Assembly: GCA_002292815.1 (NCBI GenBank)
Contig: DBBX01000019.1
Span: forward strand, 179,669 to 243,668
DNA from: Thiotrichaceae bacterium UBA973
GTDB taxonomy: Bacteria; Pseudomonadota; Gammaproteobacteria; Eutrophobiales; Eutrophobiaceae
DNA length: 64,000 nucleotides
Direction of reading: 5' to 3'
Shown: one piece after another, positions 1 to 8,514 of the stretch
Position numbering within the stretch: the stretch's first letter is position 1
How the letters are laid out: the number at the start of each line of letters is the position of its first letter
The notes under the pieces: model-generated
What the model saw: the letters and a program-made list of their open reading frames with translations, nothing else
Told to the model about the DNA's origin: nothing
Database searches by the model: none
Program-made: the position numbers and the translations under genes

Positions 1-1
1 C

Positions 2-733
2 ATGGCCGATGCCTTACGTCGAGCTTCTGCTTCTCGGGTTACCGCTGTTATTCCTTACCTGGGCTATGCTCGCCAAGATCGTCGTTCACGCTCTTCAAGA
101 GTGCCGATTACAGCAAAAGTGGTAGCAAATATGATTTCTACCGCAGGTATTGACCGTGTTCTTACCGTCGACTTACATGCCGACCAAATACAGGGTTTTT
201 TCGATATACCGTTAGACAATGTCTATGGATCGCCAGTGCTATTGGGAGATCTTTGGAAGCATAAATACCCTGATCTGATGGTGGTTTCCCCTGATGTGGG
301 TGGTGTGGTGCGTGCTCGGGCCCTCGCAAAACGTCTGGATGACACCGATTTGGCAATAATTGATAAAAGGCGTCCAAACCCGAACGAATCAGAGATTATG
401 AATATAATCGGCGATGTGGATGGCCGTACATGCGTGATTATTGACGATTTGGTCGATACAGCTGGCACATTATGCAATGCAGCCGGGGCTTTGAAGGATT
501 TTGGAGCGGTAAAAGTGGTCGCTTACTGTACTCATCCCGTGCTTTCCGGCAATGCAATTAAAAATATAGAGAATTCAAGACTTGATGAATTGGTAGTAAC
601 AGATACAATCCCGCTTCGCTCAGAGGCAGCTACCTGTGATCGTATTCGACAACTCAGCGTTGCAGCAATGCTGGCTGAGAGTATGCGTCGTATTGCAGAA
701 GGTGAATCCCTAAGCTCAATGTTTCTGGATTAG
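2..733 (+). CDS. prs: Ribose-phosphate pyrophosphokinase (5'-truncated by window)
   Basis: Makes PRPP from ribose 5-phosphate and ATP in the cytoplasm; PRPP feeds nucleotide, histidine and tryptophan synthesis (trpD at 5.4-6.4 kb uses it). The visible 243 residues carry the ATP-side loop YARQDRR (22-28), the conserved DLHADQIQGFFD segment (57-68), KRRP near 122 and the PRPP-binding loop VIIDDLVDTAGT (145-156). Family members are about 315 residues, so roughly 70 N-terminal residues lie before the window and the first Met here is internal. The C-terminus is complete. rplY follows after 80 bp containing a hairpin. Identification is firm. Confidence 0.97.
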   Translation: MADALRRASASRVTAVIPYLGYARQDRRSRSSRVPITAKVVANMISTAGIDRVLTVDLHADQIQGFFDIPLDNVYGSPVLLGDLWKHKYPDLMVVSPDVGGVVRARALAKRLDDTDLAIIDKRRPNPNESEIMNIIGDVDGRTCVIIDDLVDTAGTLCNAAGALKDFGAVKVVAYCTHPVLSGNAIKNIENSRLDELVVTDTIPLRSEAATCDRIRQLSVAAMLAESMRRIAEGESLSSMFLD

Positions 734-750
734 CCTGTTTTGCAAAAATT

Positions 751-774
751 CTCCTGATTGGTCGCGTTCAGGAG
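751..774 (+). other. Hairpin between prs and rplY
   Basis: Perfect 7-bp arms, CTCCTGA (751-757) and TCAGGAG (768-774), around a 10-nt loop, 18 bp after the prs stop. No U-tract follows, so it is not a convincing intrinsic terminator. It could be an mRNA-processing or stability structure, or a weak Rho-aided terminator, in a prs-rplY transcript. Confidence 0.4.
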
Positions 775-813
775 GTAATCAATAACCCTTAAATATTAAG
801 GAGTAGTAATAAA

Positions 814-1494
814 ATGAATGAATTCGAACTCGTCGCCGAAGCACGGACAGATGTAGGGAAAGGTGCGAGCCGCCGCCTACGCCGTGACGGCAAATTACCC
901 GGTATTGTTTACGGTACCGGCAAAGAAGCCAGTATGATTACGCTGCAACATAATACTGTAATGCATAATCTTGAGCATGAAGCTTTTTATTCGCAAATCC
1001 TGTCTCTAAAGACTGGTAGCGAAACTGAAAGTGTCGTCTTGAAAGATCTACAACGTCATCCTTATAAGCGAACCTTGTTGCATATTGATTTGTTACGCGT
1101 AGATGCTAATGAAACCCTGACCATGCGTATCCCGTTACATTATATTAATGAAGAAAAATGTACTGGTGTTAAAAATGAAGGTGGTATTATTAGTCATCTC
1201 ATGACGGATATTGATATCGTCTGTCTACCAAAAGACCTGCCCGAATATATCGAAGTCGATATGCTGGAAGTCGCGCTCAATGACACATTACATCTGTCTG
1301 ATTTGAAATTACCTGAAGGCGTGGAAATTCATGCACTTTTACATGGTGGTGATGATTCTCAACCGGTTGCCTCTGTGCATGCACCAAAAGTAGTTGCATC
1401 CGATGAAGCGGAAGATGCTGCTGCTGCTGCTGAAGAAGCTGCAGAAGGAGCAGAAGCAGCTCCAGAAGAAGGCGATAAAGACGGCGAAAGCTGA
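814..1494 (+). CDS. rplY: 50S ribosomal protein L25, long Ctc-type
   Basis: 5S rRNA-binding protein of the large ribosomal subunit. At 226 residues it is the long Ctc/TL5 form: an N-terminal L25 barrel (about 1-90, with GKGASRRLRRDGKLPGIVYG near 16-35), a C-terminal beta domain (about 95-185), and a low-complexity Ala/Glu tail from about 193. E. coli L25 is about 94 residues and lacks the second domain. The start has a good ribosome binding site, AAGGAG, about 10 bp upstream. It sits between prs and pth, a conserved gammaproteobacterial order. The stop lies 6 bp before the pth start, suggesting cotranslation. Confidence 0.96.
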   Translation: MNEFELVAEARTDVGKGASRRLRRDGKLPGIVYGTGKEASMITLQHNTVMHNLEHEAFYSQILSLKTGSETESVVLKDLQRHPYKRTLLHIDLLRVDANETLTMRIPLHYINEEKCTGVKNEGGIISHLMTDIDIVCLPKDLPEYIEVDMLEVALNDTLHLSDLKLPEGVEIHALLHGGDDSQPVASVHAPKVVASDEAEDAAAAAEEAAEGAEAAPEEGDKDGES

Positions 1495-1500
1495 GCCTGA

Positions 1501-2106
1501 GTGGCGACACCTTTAAAACTAATTGTGGGCCTGGGAAATCCAGGCCCAGAATATTTAATGACTCGGCATAATGCCGGTTTCTGGTTTGTCGATGCCTTGG
1601 CAAACAAACTTTCCCTGAATTACTCTCCCGATAAAAAATTTCAAGCTGAAGTGTGCCGTTACCAAAGTGGTTCGACAGATTGTTGGCTTTGTAAACCACA
1701 GACCTATATGAATGACAGTGGTGCAGCTGTACAAGCACTAATGAGTTATTACAAGCTATCAATTGATCAAGTTATGGTGGTTCATGATGAGATTGATTTG
1801 ATGCCCGGAACGACAAGATTGAAAAAAAACGGTGGTCACGGTGGACATAATGGTTTGCGCGATATTATTCAACGTACCGGGAGTAGTGAATTTTTACGAC
1901 TAAGGATTGGTGTTGGTCATCCTGGCAGTAAAGATAAGGTTGTTCCTTATGTTCTAGGTCGCGCGAGCGCGGATGAGGAAAACCAAATAATAGACTCTTT
2001 TTCATTAGCGATTGAAAAAAGTGAACAATTCTTTGAGGACAATCTTAATAAATTGATGACAGATCTGAATAAGAAGAAAAAGCCTGAACCCGATTCATCA
2101 TCCTAA
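1501..2106 (+). CDS. pth: Peptidyl-tRNA hydrolase
   Basis: Cleaves peptidyl-tRNA released from stalled ribosomes and recycles the tRNA. The N-terminus has the family signature GLGNPGPEY (10-18) followed by TRHNAG with catalytic His23; KPQTYMNDSG, the HDEIDLMPG stretch and KNGGHGGHNGLRD are also present. Length of 201 residues is normal, with a short lysine-rich C-terminal tail. It starts at GTG; no in-frame ATG lies upstream that would keep the conserved N-terminus at its usual position. It is 6 bp downstream of rplY and 18 bp upstream of ychF, so all four genes from prs are probably one transcription unit. Confidence 0.96.
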   Translation: MATPLKLIVGLGNPGPEYLMTRHNAGFWFVDALANKLSLNYSPDKKFQAEVCRYQSGSTDCWLCKPQTYMNDSGAAVQALMSYYKLSIDQVMVVHDEIDLMPGTTRLKKNGGHGGHNGLRDIIQRTGSSEFLRLRIGVGHPGSKDKVVPYVLGRASADEENQIIDSFSLAIEKSEQFFEDNLNKLMTDLNKKKKPEPDSSS

Positions 2107-2124
2107 AATTACGGAATACAAGCT

Positions 2125-3216
2125 ATGGGATTTAAATGTGGCATCGTTGGTTTACCGAATGTAGGTAAATCAACACTATTTAATGCTTTAACCAATTCAG
2201 CGATTGATGCAGAGAACTATCCTTTCTGTACTATCGACCCACACGTTGGTGTTGTTGCCATGCCTGATGCGCGGCTAGAGCAATTGGCTGATATTGTTAA
2301 GCCACAAAAAGTTGTGCCAACGACGATGGAGTTTGTTGATATTGCTGGCTTAGTTGAGGGTGCGTCTAAAGGCGAAGGCTTGGGAAATAAATTTCTCGCT
2401 AACATTCGTGAAACTCATGCCATTGCTCAGGTGGTACGTTGTTTTAACGACGATAATATTGTACATGTCGCAGGTAAGGTTGATCCAATATCAGATATTG
2501 AGGTCATTAATACGGAACTGTGTCTGGCTGATCAGGAATCTGTAAGTAAAGCTTTGCAAAAGGCAACAAAGTTAGGACGAAGCGGCGATAAAACAGCCAA
2601 GCAAGAACAAGATCTACTTGAAACATTGAATGCGCATCTTGACCAAGGTTTGCCCGTACGTTCAATGGCATTATCTGAAGATAATTTAGAAGCAATTAAA
2701 CACTTACAATTGCTTACGCAAAAACCAACTTTGTATATTGCCAATGTTGAAGAAGATGGCATGGATTCAAATCCGTGGTTAGAAAAGTTACAAGCCCTTG
2801 CTGATACAGAAGACGCGCAATTGATTGCTGTGTGTGCTGCTATTGAGGCCGAAGTTTCTCAATTAGAAGATGACGAAAAACAGGAATTTCTGGAAGCATT
2901 GGGAATGGAAGAGCCGGGACTCAACCGTATTATTCGTGCTGGTTATAAATTACTTAGTTTACATACGTATTTTACGGCGGGGCCGAAAGAAGTACGAGCA
3001 TGGACTATACCTATTGGTGCGACTGCACCAAAGGCCGCTGCTGTGATACATACTGATTTTGAACGCGGTTTTATTCGTGCCGAAATAAGTGCCTTTGATG
3101 ATTATATCGAATTTAAGGGTGAGCAAGGCGCCAAGGATGCAGGCAAATGGCGTTCAGAGGGTAAAGAATATATTGTTAAAGATGGAGACATTATCTTATT
3201 CAGGTTTAACGTGTGA
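2125..3216 (+). CDS. ychF: Redox-responsive P-loop ATPase/GTPase YchF (OLA1 family)
   Basis: Obg-related P-loop NTPase that associates with ribosomes and prefers ATP in characterised members. The 363-residue protein shows G1 GLPNVGKST (9-17), a YPFCTIDP switch region, and G3 DIAGLVEGASKGEGLGNKF. The canonical G4 NKxD is replaced by NVEEDG (about 206), as expected for this ATP-preferring family. A TGS domain closes the C-terminus after the conserved TYFTAGPKEVRAWTI block. The pth-ychF adjacency is conserved in gammaproteobacteria. A hairpin with arms AATAAC/GTTATT follows directly after the stop. Confidence 0.97.
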   Translation: MGFKCGIVGLPNVGKSTLFNALTNSAIDAENYPFCTIDPHVGVVAMPDARLEQLADIVKPQKVVPTTMEFVDIAGLVEGASKGEGLGNKFLANIRETHAIAQVVRCFNDDNIVHVAGKVDPISDIEVINTELCLADQESVSKALQKATKLGRSGDKTAKQEQDLLETLNAHLDQGLPVRSMALSEDNLEAIKHLQLLTQKPTLYIANVEEDGMDSNPWLEKLQALADTEDAQLIAVCAAIEAEVSQLEDDEKQEFLEALGMEEPGLNRIIRAGYKLLSLHTYFTAGPKEVRAWTIPIGATAPKAAAVIHTDFERGFIRAEISAFDDYIEFKGEQGAKDAGKWRSEGKEYIVKDGDIILFRFNV

Positions 3217-3218
3217 GG

Positions 3219-3330
3219 AATAACGGTCCGTTATTATGGGTTCGTTAGACAATCGGTAGCAAATTATAGCTACGGCATGAGACTCCAAATCATGAAAAGA
3301 TAGTAATCAATTATTTGCTTCAGCCTACAA
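3219..3330 (+). other. Structured intergenic segment with tRNA-like fragments
   Basis: Between ychF and the next small gene there is an AATAACGG-T-CCGTTATT palindrome (3219-3235). It is followed by a D-arm-like string (TTAGACAATCGGTAG, about 3246-3260) and an anticodon-arm-like hairpin CATGA...TCATG whose loop contains CTCCAAA, the same seven bases as a tRNA-Trp anticodon loop. An outer 7-bp pairing AGCAAAT/ATTTGCT encloses the hairpin. The pieces do not fold into a normal tRNA: there is no T-arm in place and the loop is 9 nt. It could be a decayed tRNA-Trp or an unrelated structured leader for the downstream gene. Confidence 0.3.
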
Positions 3331-3334
3331 TACA

Positions 3335-3502
3335 ATGGATAAACAAACTTCATTAAAACTTCCAAACAAACCAGACAAGCCGAATCCATCTGAATGTTGT
3401 GATAGTGGATGTGAAAATTGTGTATTTGTTTATTACGAAAAGGCAGTTAAACGTTGGCAAGCTGAGGTTGAGAAAATAAAAAAACAGCAGCGCTTTAGAT
3501 AA
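3335..3502 (+). CDS. Small oxidoreductase-like domain protein, 55 aa
   Basis: A short protein of 55 residues matching the oxidoreductase-like motif family (Pfam Oxidored-like, from memory). It has a proline/lysine-rich N-terminus, then PDKPNPSECCDSGCENCV (13-30) with four cysteines in the pattern CC-x3-C-x2-C, then FVYYEKAVKRWQ and a basic C-terminus. The spacing suggests metal or disulfide chemistry, but the family's biochemical role is not established. Start ATG at 3335 lacks a strong ribosome binding site. It ends about 40 bp before a perfect palindrome likely to terminate it. The amino acid pattern is distinctive and I am fairly confident it is a real gene. Confidence 0.8.
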   Translation: MDKQTSLKLPNKPDKPNPSECCDSGCENCVFVYYEKAVKRWQAEVEKIKKQQRFR

Positions 3503-3545
3503 AGTTTGTTTCCCAGGCTTTGTTATTCGAAGTATTTAAAATTTT

Positions 3546-3575
3546 ATCAACGCCACCAAATTTGGTGGCGTTGAT
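3546..3575. terminator. Perfect 30-bp palindrome between convergent genes
   Basis: Two 15-base arms, ATCAACGCCACCAAA and its exact complement, meet with no spacer. It lies between the plus-strand small gene ending at 3502 and the minus-strand gene ending at 3586. This position fits a shared bidirectional terminator, though neither side has a strong U-tract. Confidence 0.6.
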
Positions 3576-3585
3576 AGCTACTCGT

Positions 3586-4473
3586 TTAACGCTTTACTTT
3601 ATAGGCATACATAATGTTGTCATTCATCATCGGAATAAACATCAAGTCTTTTTCGATAATAAACTCATGATCAGCACTGCCTTGTTTGAGTGAAAGTATT
3701 TCTTTTGCTTCACCAGTACTTGAGATATGGAACAGTTTGCCGTTCATCCAATCGGTGACATAGAAGCCGCCATCTTTATCGACTTCAACCCCGTCCAGAT
3801 TGCCGACAGGAGATCCGTCACCAATTGAGGTAATTGTTTTGTCCTGAATAGAAATACTTTTTAGGTGGCCAGGAACAGCTGTTGCAAAACCATCTGTCAT
3901 AACACCCCAGGCTCCGAGGATGAGATTATCGCCAACTACATCTAAACCATTAGGCGCTTCCAGATCAGCAGATTCTATCCAGATGCTAAGAGTGCCTCCT
4001 GATAATAAATAAATACGATTGGCTAACATATCGGACATATAAATATCACCGTTTGGTGCAGCAGCGAGGTCATTAGTGAATTTAGGATCTTCCACCTTAT
4101 ATCTATCAGTGATGCGGCCATGGTTAACATCTATAGCAACGAGTGCATCAATGTCGGCGGTGTATAGCGTACGTCCAGAAAGTGCCAGACCTTTTGGACC
4201 GTCCAAACCAGTAACCCATTTTTCATTGATAATTCTGCCGTCCATAGAAACGATGGAAATATAACCATTGCCATCTTTATCAAGAGGGCCACCATTAACA
4301 TTGGAAACATAGAGATGATTGAGTATAGGGTCATAGACAACTGACTCTGGGTTGGCTAAACCACTTACTTCCCACATCAGCTCAAGCTCATGTCCATCAG
4401 CAAACGCAATATTGTTAAATGAGAATGACAAAGTAAAAAGTATAAGTAATTTTTTAAAACTGCGAGTAATCAT
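3586..4473 (-). CDS. Periplasmic SMP-30/NHL-type beta-propeller protein
   Basis: Probable exported six-bladed beta-propeller of the SMP-30/gluconolactonase/NHL superfamily. The start at 4473 is preferred over one 30 bp upstream because GGAGAG lies about 9 bp before it and it yields a good signal peptide (MITRSFKKLLILFTLSFSF, cleavage near AFADG). Repeated blade signatures are seen: ANPESVVYDP.NHLYVSNV, GPKGLALSGRTLYTADI, NDLAAAPNGDIYMSDM, APNGLDVVGDNLILGAW, NLDGVEVDKDGGFYVTDW. Substrate is unknown; acidic residues suited to bind a divalent metal are present but not proven. It stands alone, convergent with the preceding small gene and upstream in the same direction of nothing. Family is likely, function is not. 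Confidence 0.75.
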   Translation of the reverse strand: MITRSFKKLLILFTLSFSFNNIAFADGHELELMWEVSGLANPESVVYDPILNHLYVSNVNGGPLDKDGNGYISIVSMDGRIINEKWVTGLDGPKGLALSGRTLYTADIDALVAIDVNHGRITDRYKVEDPKFTNDLAAAPNGDIYMSDMLANRIYLLSGGTLSIWIESADLEAPNGLDVVGDNLILGAWGVMTDGFATAVPGHLKSISIQDKTITSIGDGSPVGNLDGVEVDKDGGFYVTDWMNGKLFHISSTGEAKEILSLKQGSADHEFIIEKDLMFIPMMNDNIMYAYKVKR

Positions 4474-4587
4474 TTCTGTGTGCTCTCCATATAAAAGTGA
4501 CATGTTTGTGTGTAATAAAATTTGTAGATTTAATACTACTGGCTATTAATTTAATTCAAAGCCTTTTGATAATGTTAGTGCGTATCT

Positions 4588-5394
4588 TTATGTAGAAAAA
4601 AATAGTTTTTTGAGTTCCTCCCCAGGTTTCTCTGCTTTCATAAATGCCTCGCCAACAAGAAAGGCATTAACATTGTTCTTGCGCATTAAGCTAACATCTT
4701 CCTGTGTGTGAATTCCACTTTCTGTAACGACGGTACGATCATGAAAAACATCGGTTAAGAGCCCCAAAGTTGTATCAAGATCCGTTTCGAAGGTATGTAA
4801 GTTTCGGTTATTAATACCTATGAGAGGTGTGCGTAACATCATGCCGCGTTCAAGCTCTACACGGTCGTGTACTTCAACCAGAACATCCAGGCCGACCTCA
4901 TTAGCCGTACCGACAAGATCTTGCATCTGCATATCTGATAAGGCAGAAACAATAATCAGGATAGCATCAGCACCAATAACCCTTGCTTCATATACCTGAT
5001 AAGGGTCAATCATAAAATCTTTACGTATGATCGGTAATTCACAAGCGGCATGGGCTTGTTTTAAATAATCATCCGATCCTTGAAAGTATTGAATATCGGT
5101 TAATACCGATAAACAGCTGGCACCTGCATTAGCAAAACTTTTGGCAATGGCATCAGGATGAAAATCTTCACGGATAATGCCGCGACTGGGAGAGGCTTTT
5201 TTAATTTCAGCAATAATGCCTGGCTTCCCTTCGGCAATGGTTCTAAGTAAATTATTAGTGAAACCACGCGTAGCTTCGCAATCTGCCCCACGATGTTTCA
5301 ACTCTTGTAATGAGGCCGTTCTTTTAACGTGTTCTACATACTCAGCTTTATAATTGAGTATGTCTTTTAAGATGTCAGGTGTATCAGCTTGCAT
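4588..5394 (-). CDS. trpC: Indole-3-glycerol phosphate synthase
   Basis: Fourth step of tryptophan synthesis: ring closure and decarboxylation of CdRP to indole-3-glycerol phosphate. A monofunctional TIM barrel of 268 residues, not fused to TrpF. Catalytic lysine segment IAEIKKASPSRG (61-72), LPIIRKDFMIDPYQVYEARVI, VLVEVHD, INNRNLHTFETDL and TVVTESGIH are all present. It is the last gene of a minus-strand run trpE-trpG-trpD-trpC and starts 5 bp after the trpD stop. trpB, trpA and trpF are not in the window, the usual split arrangement in many gammaproteobacteria. Confidence 0.97.
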   Translation of the reverse strand: MQADTPDILKDILNYKAEYVEHVKRTASLQELKHRGADCEATRGFTNNLLRTIAEGKPGIIAEIKKASPSRGIIREDFHPDAIAKSFANAGASCLSVLTDIQYFQGSDDYLKQAHAACELPIIRKDFMIDPYQVYEARVIGADAILIIVSALSDMQMQDLVGTANEVGLDVLVEVHDRVELERGMMLRTPLIGINNRNLHTFETDLDTTLGLLTDVFHDRTVVTESGIHTQEDVSLMRKNNVNAFLVGEAFMKAEKPGEELKKLFFST

Positions 5395-5399
5395 AATAT

Positions 5400-6422
5400 T
5401 TATTTTTTAAACGATTGGCTGTGTTGAATAAGTTGTTCGAGTTTTTGTTTTGCAGCACCAGAGGCTATTGTCGATAATGCCTTTGACACGCCATCTTGTA
5501 TTGAATCGGCAAGGCCTGCTGCGTAAATAGCTGCACCAGCATTAAGGCAAACGATATCTTTTGCTGCCCCATCGTTATTATCAAGTACTGATTGCATTTT
5601 ACTTAAACTATCATCAACACCATTGACTGCTAATGCTGAGATGTTTTGTTTATTCATACCGAAATCTTCCGGACTAATCTCGTAGTTTTCAATTTTACTG
5701 TCTTTTAATTCTGCAATATATGTTTTAGCTGAAATACTGATTTCATCAAGGCCATCTTCTGCGTGAACAACCAGCACATGTTCACTACCGAGTTGATTCA
5801 AAGTTTCAGCAAGTGGGTTGAGCCAATCATTACTAAACACACCAATTACCTGATTAGGCGCAGCGGCGGGATTAGTAAGCGGCCCGAGCACATTGAATAG
5901 AGTTCGAATGCCCAACTCACGACGCGGCCCAATGGCATGTTTCATAGCACTGTGATGCATCGGGGCAAACATAAAGCCAATCCCTACATGTTCAATACAG
6001 CTTACAACCTGAGCGGCATTTAATTCCAGATTTACGCCTGCAGCTTCAAGTACATCGGCACTACCGGACTTACTGGAAACAGAACGATTGCCATGTTTGG
6101 CAACCTTGGCACCACTAGCAGCAACGACAAAAGCAGATGTCGTTGAGATATTAAAAGTATTAGCGCCATCACCGCCGGTACCACAGGTATCAACCAGGTT
6201 TGTTTTATCAACATTCACTTTTTCAGCAAGCTCGCGCATAACTTCAGCCGCGGCGGTAATCTCATCAACACTTTCACCTTTTAAACGCAGCGCAACCAGC
6301 AAACCACCAATTTGTGCTGACGTAGCTTCACCTTGCATAATAGTTTGCATGACGGAATGCATGTCAGCCCGGTTTAAATCTTTACCGGCAATGACATTAT
6401 TGAGTGCTGTTTGAATATCCAT
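5400..6422 (-). CDS. trpD: Anthranilate phosphoribosyltransferase
   Basis: Transfers the phosphoribosyl group of PRPP to anthranilate. A 340-residue monofunctional enzyme with PRPP-binding DTCGTGGDG (78-86), NISTTSAFVVAASGAKVAKHGNR (split here as NIST 91-94 and KHGNRSVSS 109-117), and an alpha-helical N-terminal domain that begins MDIQTALNNVIAGKDLN. Key glycines and the KHGNR motif are intact. It starts 14 bp after trpG and ends 5 bp before trpC. Unlike E. coli, it is not fused to the glutaminase subunit. Confidence 0.97.
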   Translation of the reverse strand: MDIQTALNNVIAGKDLNRADMHSVMQTIMQGEATSAQIGGLLVALRLKGESVDEITAAAEVMRELAEKVNVDKTNLVDTCGTGGDGANTFNISTTSAFVVAASGAKVAKHGNRSVSSKSGSADVLEAAGVNLELNAAQVVSCIEHVGIGFMFAPMHHSAMKHAIGPRRELGIRTLFNVLGPLTNPAAAPNQVIGVFSNDWLNPLAETLNQLGSEHVLVVHAEDGLDEISISAKTYIAELKDSKIENYEISPEDFGMNKQNISALAVNGVDDSLSKMQSVLDNNDGAAKDIVCLNAGAAIYAAGLADSIQDGVSKALSTIASGAAKQKLEQLIQHSQSFKK

Positions 6423-6436
6423 TACTAAAACTATAA

Positions 6437-7018
6437 CTAAGAAATATTAAGGAAGTTTGACAATAACTCATGACCATATGAGGTAAGGATTGACTCCGGG
6501 TGAAATTGCACGCCCGATATAGCAAGCTCTTTATGTCGAAGCCCCATGATTTCATCCATCGCACCATCCTTGTTTTGTGTCCACGCAGTGATTTCAAAAC
6601 AATCGGGCAGGGAATCTTTTTCAATAACTAGAGAATGGTAACGTGTAGCCGTAAAGGGGTTTTCAAAACCTTTAAACACATCGGTATTGTTGTGATATAT
6701 ATCAGACGTTTTGCCATGCATAATATCATGTGCATGGATGACCTTCCCACCAAAGGCTTGGCCAATACTTTGGTGGCCAAGACAAACACCTAGCAAGGGA
6801 ATCTGGCCCTTGAAATGATTAATAACATCAATGGATATGCCGGCTTCATTCGGTGTACATGGACCCGGTGAAATAACAATATGTTCAGGTGCCAGTTTCT
6901 CTATTTCGGCTATTGATATTTTATCATTACGATAGACCTGCACGTCTTGCCCCAGCTCACCAAAATACTGAACCAGGTTATAGGTGAAGGAATCATAATT
7001 GTCGATCATTAATAGCAT
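6437..7018 (-). CDS. trpG: Anthranilate synthase glutaminase subunit
   Basis: Class I glutamine amidotransferase that supplies ammonia to TrpE; in many relatives it also serves PabB for folate. At 193 residues it shows DNYDSFTYNLVQYF at the N-terminus, SPGPCTPNEAG (50-60), the nucleophile in GVCLGHQSIG (Cys79) and the His-Glu pair in GVQFHPES (His173, Glu175). It lies 12 bp after trpE and 14 bp before trpD. No second amidotransferase is seen nearby, so a dual TrpG/PabA role is possible but not shown. Confidence 0.96.
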   Translation of the reverse strand: MLLMIDNYDSFTYNLVQYFGELGQDVQVYRNDKISIAEIEKLAPEHIVISPGPCTPNEAGISIDVINHFKGQIPLLGVCLGHQSIGQAFGGKVIHAHDIMHGKTSDIYHNNTDVFKGFENPFTATRYHSLVIEKDSLPDCFEITAWTQNKDGAMDEIMGLRHKELAISGVQFHPESILTSYGHELLSNFLNIS

Positions 7019-7030
7019 GGTCTTACCTTA

Positions 7031-8509
7031 TTATGTCAGGCCTTTTTCTGCCAGACTAACTGCTCTGAAAATAGCACGGCCTTTATTCATGGTTTCATCC
7101 CATTCGTTTCGGGGGACCGAGTCGGCGACAATGCCTGCGCCGGCCTGTATATGCAAGGTCTTATCTTTAATGACGGCGGTGCGTATGGCAATCGCAGTAT
7201 CCATATTACCATTCCAGGATAAATATCCGACCGCACCCGAATAAACCCCACGTTTTACTGGTTCCAGTTCATCAATAATCTCCATAGCACGAATCTTTGG
7301 TGCGCCGGAGACCGTGCCAGCAGGGAAGGTGGCACGCAAGACATCAATAGCACTCATGCCATCTATTAATTTTCCGGTAACATTTGAAACGATATGCATG
7401 ACATGAGAGTAACGCTCAATGATCATTTTGTCGGTCAGACTAACAGTGCCCATCTGAGAAACACGACCTGCATCATTCCGACCTAAATCGATTAGCATTA
7501 AATGCTCAGCTAACTCCTTGGGATCTTGCAGTAGATCTTCTTCGAGTTTTAAATCTTCTTCTTCGGTTTTACCTCGAGGGCGTGTGCCAGCGATAGGTCG
7601 GACCGTGACAATATTATCTTCCAATCTAACCAGGATTTCAGGCGAAGAACCGACGATCTGAAAATCATCCAGATTCAGAAAGTACATATAAGGTGAAGGG
7701 TTTAGGCAGCGTAATGCGCGATAAAGATTAATCGGTTCTGATTCAAACGGTATCGATAAGCGTTGGGACAACACGACCTGCATGGCATCACCATCAACGA
7801 TATATTGTTTTATTTTGTCAACGGCGGCTTCATAATTTTTCTGAGTAAAGCCTGATACGAAATCATTTTCATCAACGGTACGAGAACCACTTGATGATGA
7901 TTGTGGAATTTGTTTATTAGCAAGTTTTTCAACCAGCTCATCTAATCTTTTTTGTGACTCTGAAAAAGCATTACTGTTATTCGGATCAGCATGAACGATG
8001 ATATAAAGTTTGCCGCCCAGATTATCAAACACGATAACTTCATCCGAAACCATTAATAAGATGTCGGGTGAGCCGATAGGGTCATCTTTATCATTCTTGA
8101 TCAGGCGCGGTTCTATATAACGAATGGTTTCATAGCCAAAATAGCCGACCAAGCCGCCATTGAAACGTGGCATGCACTCAATCTCAGCGACCTTATAATC
8201 TTGCTGAATCTTTTCTATCTCTGCTAATGGATCATTAACGTTGTATTCGTCAACACTATTGCCATCTTCTTTAATAGTGATTTTTGTTCCAGTAGCAGTA
8301 ATGACTCTTTTAGCGGGCAAACCAATGATGGAGTAACGCCCCCATTTTTCACCGCCTTGAACCGACTCAAATAAATAAGTATAAGGTGCCGTACATAGTT
8401 TCATGTAAGTGCTAAGTGGCGTATCGAGATCGGCCAACACTTCGCGCATTAAAGGAATGCGGTTGTAGCCTTTTTTAGCGAGCTGGTTGAATTCGGTTTG
8501 GTTGATCAT
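7031..8509 (-). CDS. trpE: Anthranilate synthase component I
   Basis: Converts chorismate and ammonia to anthranilate with TrpG; the entry point of the tryptophan pathway. The protein has 492 residues. The N-terminal regulatory part carries LFESVQGGEKWGRYS (46-60), matching the LLES element where tryptophan binds for feedback inhibition. The C-terminal chorismate-binding domain shows SPEILVRLED, RPIAGTRPRG, DLGRNDAGRV, and PAGTVSGAPKIRAMEIIDELEP. It starts 5 bp after gph ends, so trp expression is probably tied to the rpe-gph unit. I see no leader peptide or attenuator in front of it. Confidence 0.97.
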   Translation of the reverse strand: MINQTEFNQLAKKGYNRIPLMREVLADLDTPLSTYMKLCTAPYTYLFESVQGGEKWGRYSIIGLPAKRVITATGTKITIKEDGNSVDEYNVNDPLAEIEKIQQDYKVAEIECMPRFNGGLVGYFGYETIRYIEPRLIKNDKDDPIGSPDILLMVSDEVIVFDNLGGKLYIIVHADPNNSNAFSESQKRLDELVEKLANKQIPQSSSSGSRTVDENDFVSGFTQKNYEAAVDKIKQYIVDGDAMQVVLSQRLSIPFESEPINLYRALRCLNPSPYMYFLNLDDFQIVGSSPEILVRLEDNIVTVRPIAGTRPRGKTEEEDLKLEEDLLQDPKELAEHLMLIDLGRNDAGRVSQMGTVSLTDKMIIERYSHVMHIVSNVTGKLIDGMSAIDVLRATFPAGTVSGAPKIRAMEIIDELEPVKRGVYSGAVGYLSWNGNMDTAIAIRTAVIKDKTLHIQAGAGIVADSVPRNEWDETMNKGRAIFRAVSLAEKGLT

Positions 8510-8514
8510 GATTT

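Noticed and set aside
1277..1762. 161-codon minus-strand frame rich in Leu and Gln opposite rplY and pth
   Set aside because: It is the complement of the Ala/Glu repeats in the rplY tail and of the conserved pth start; no ribosome binding site and the protein looks low-complexity.
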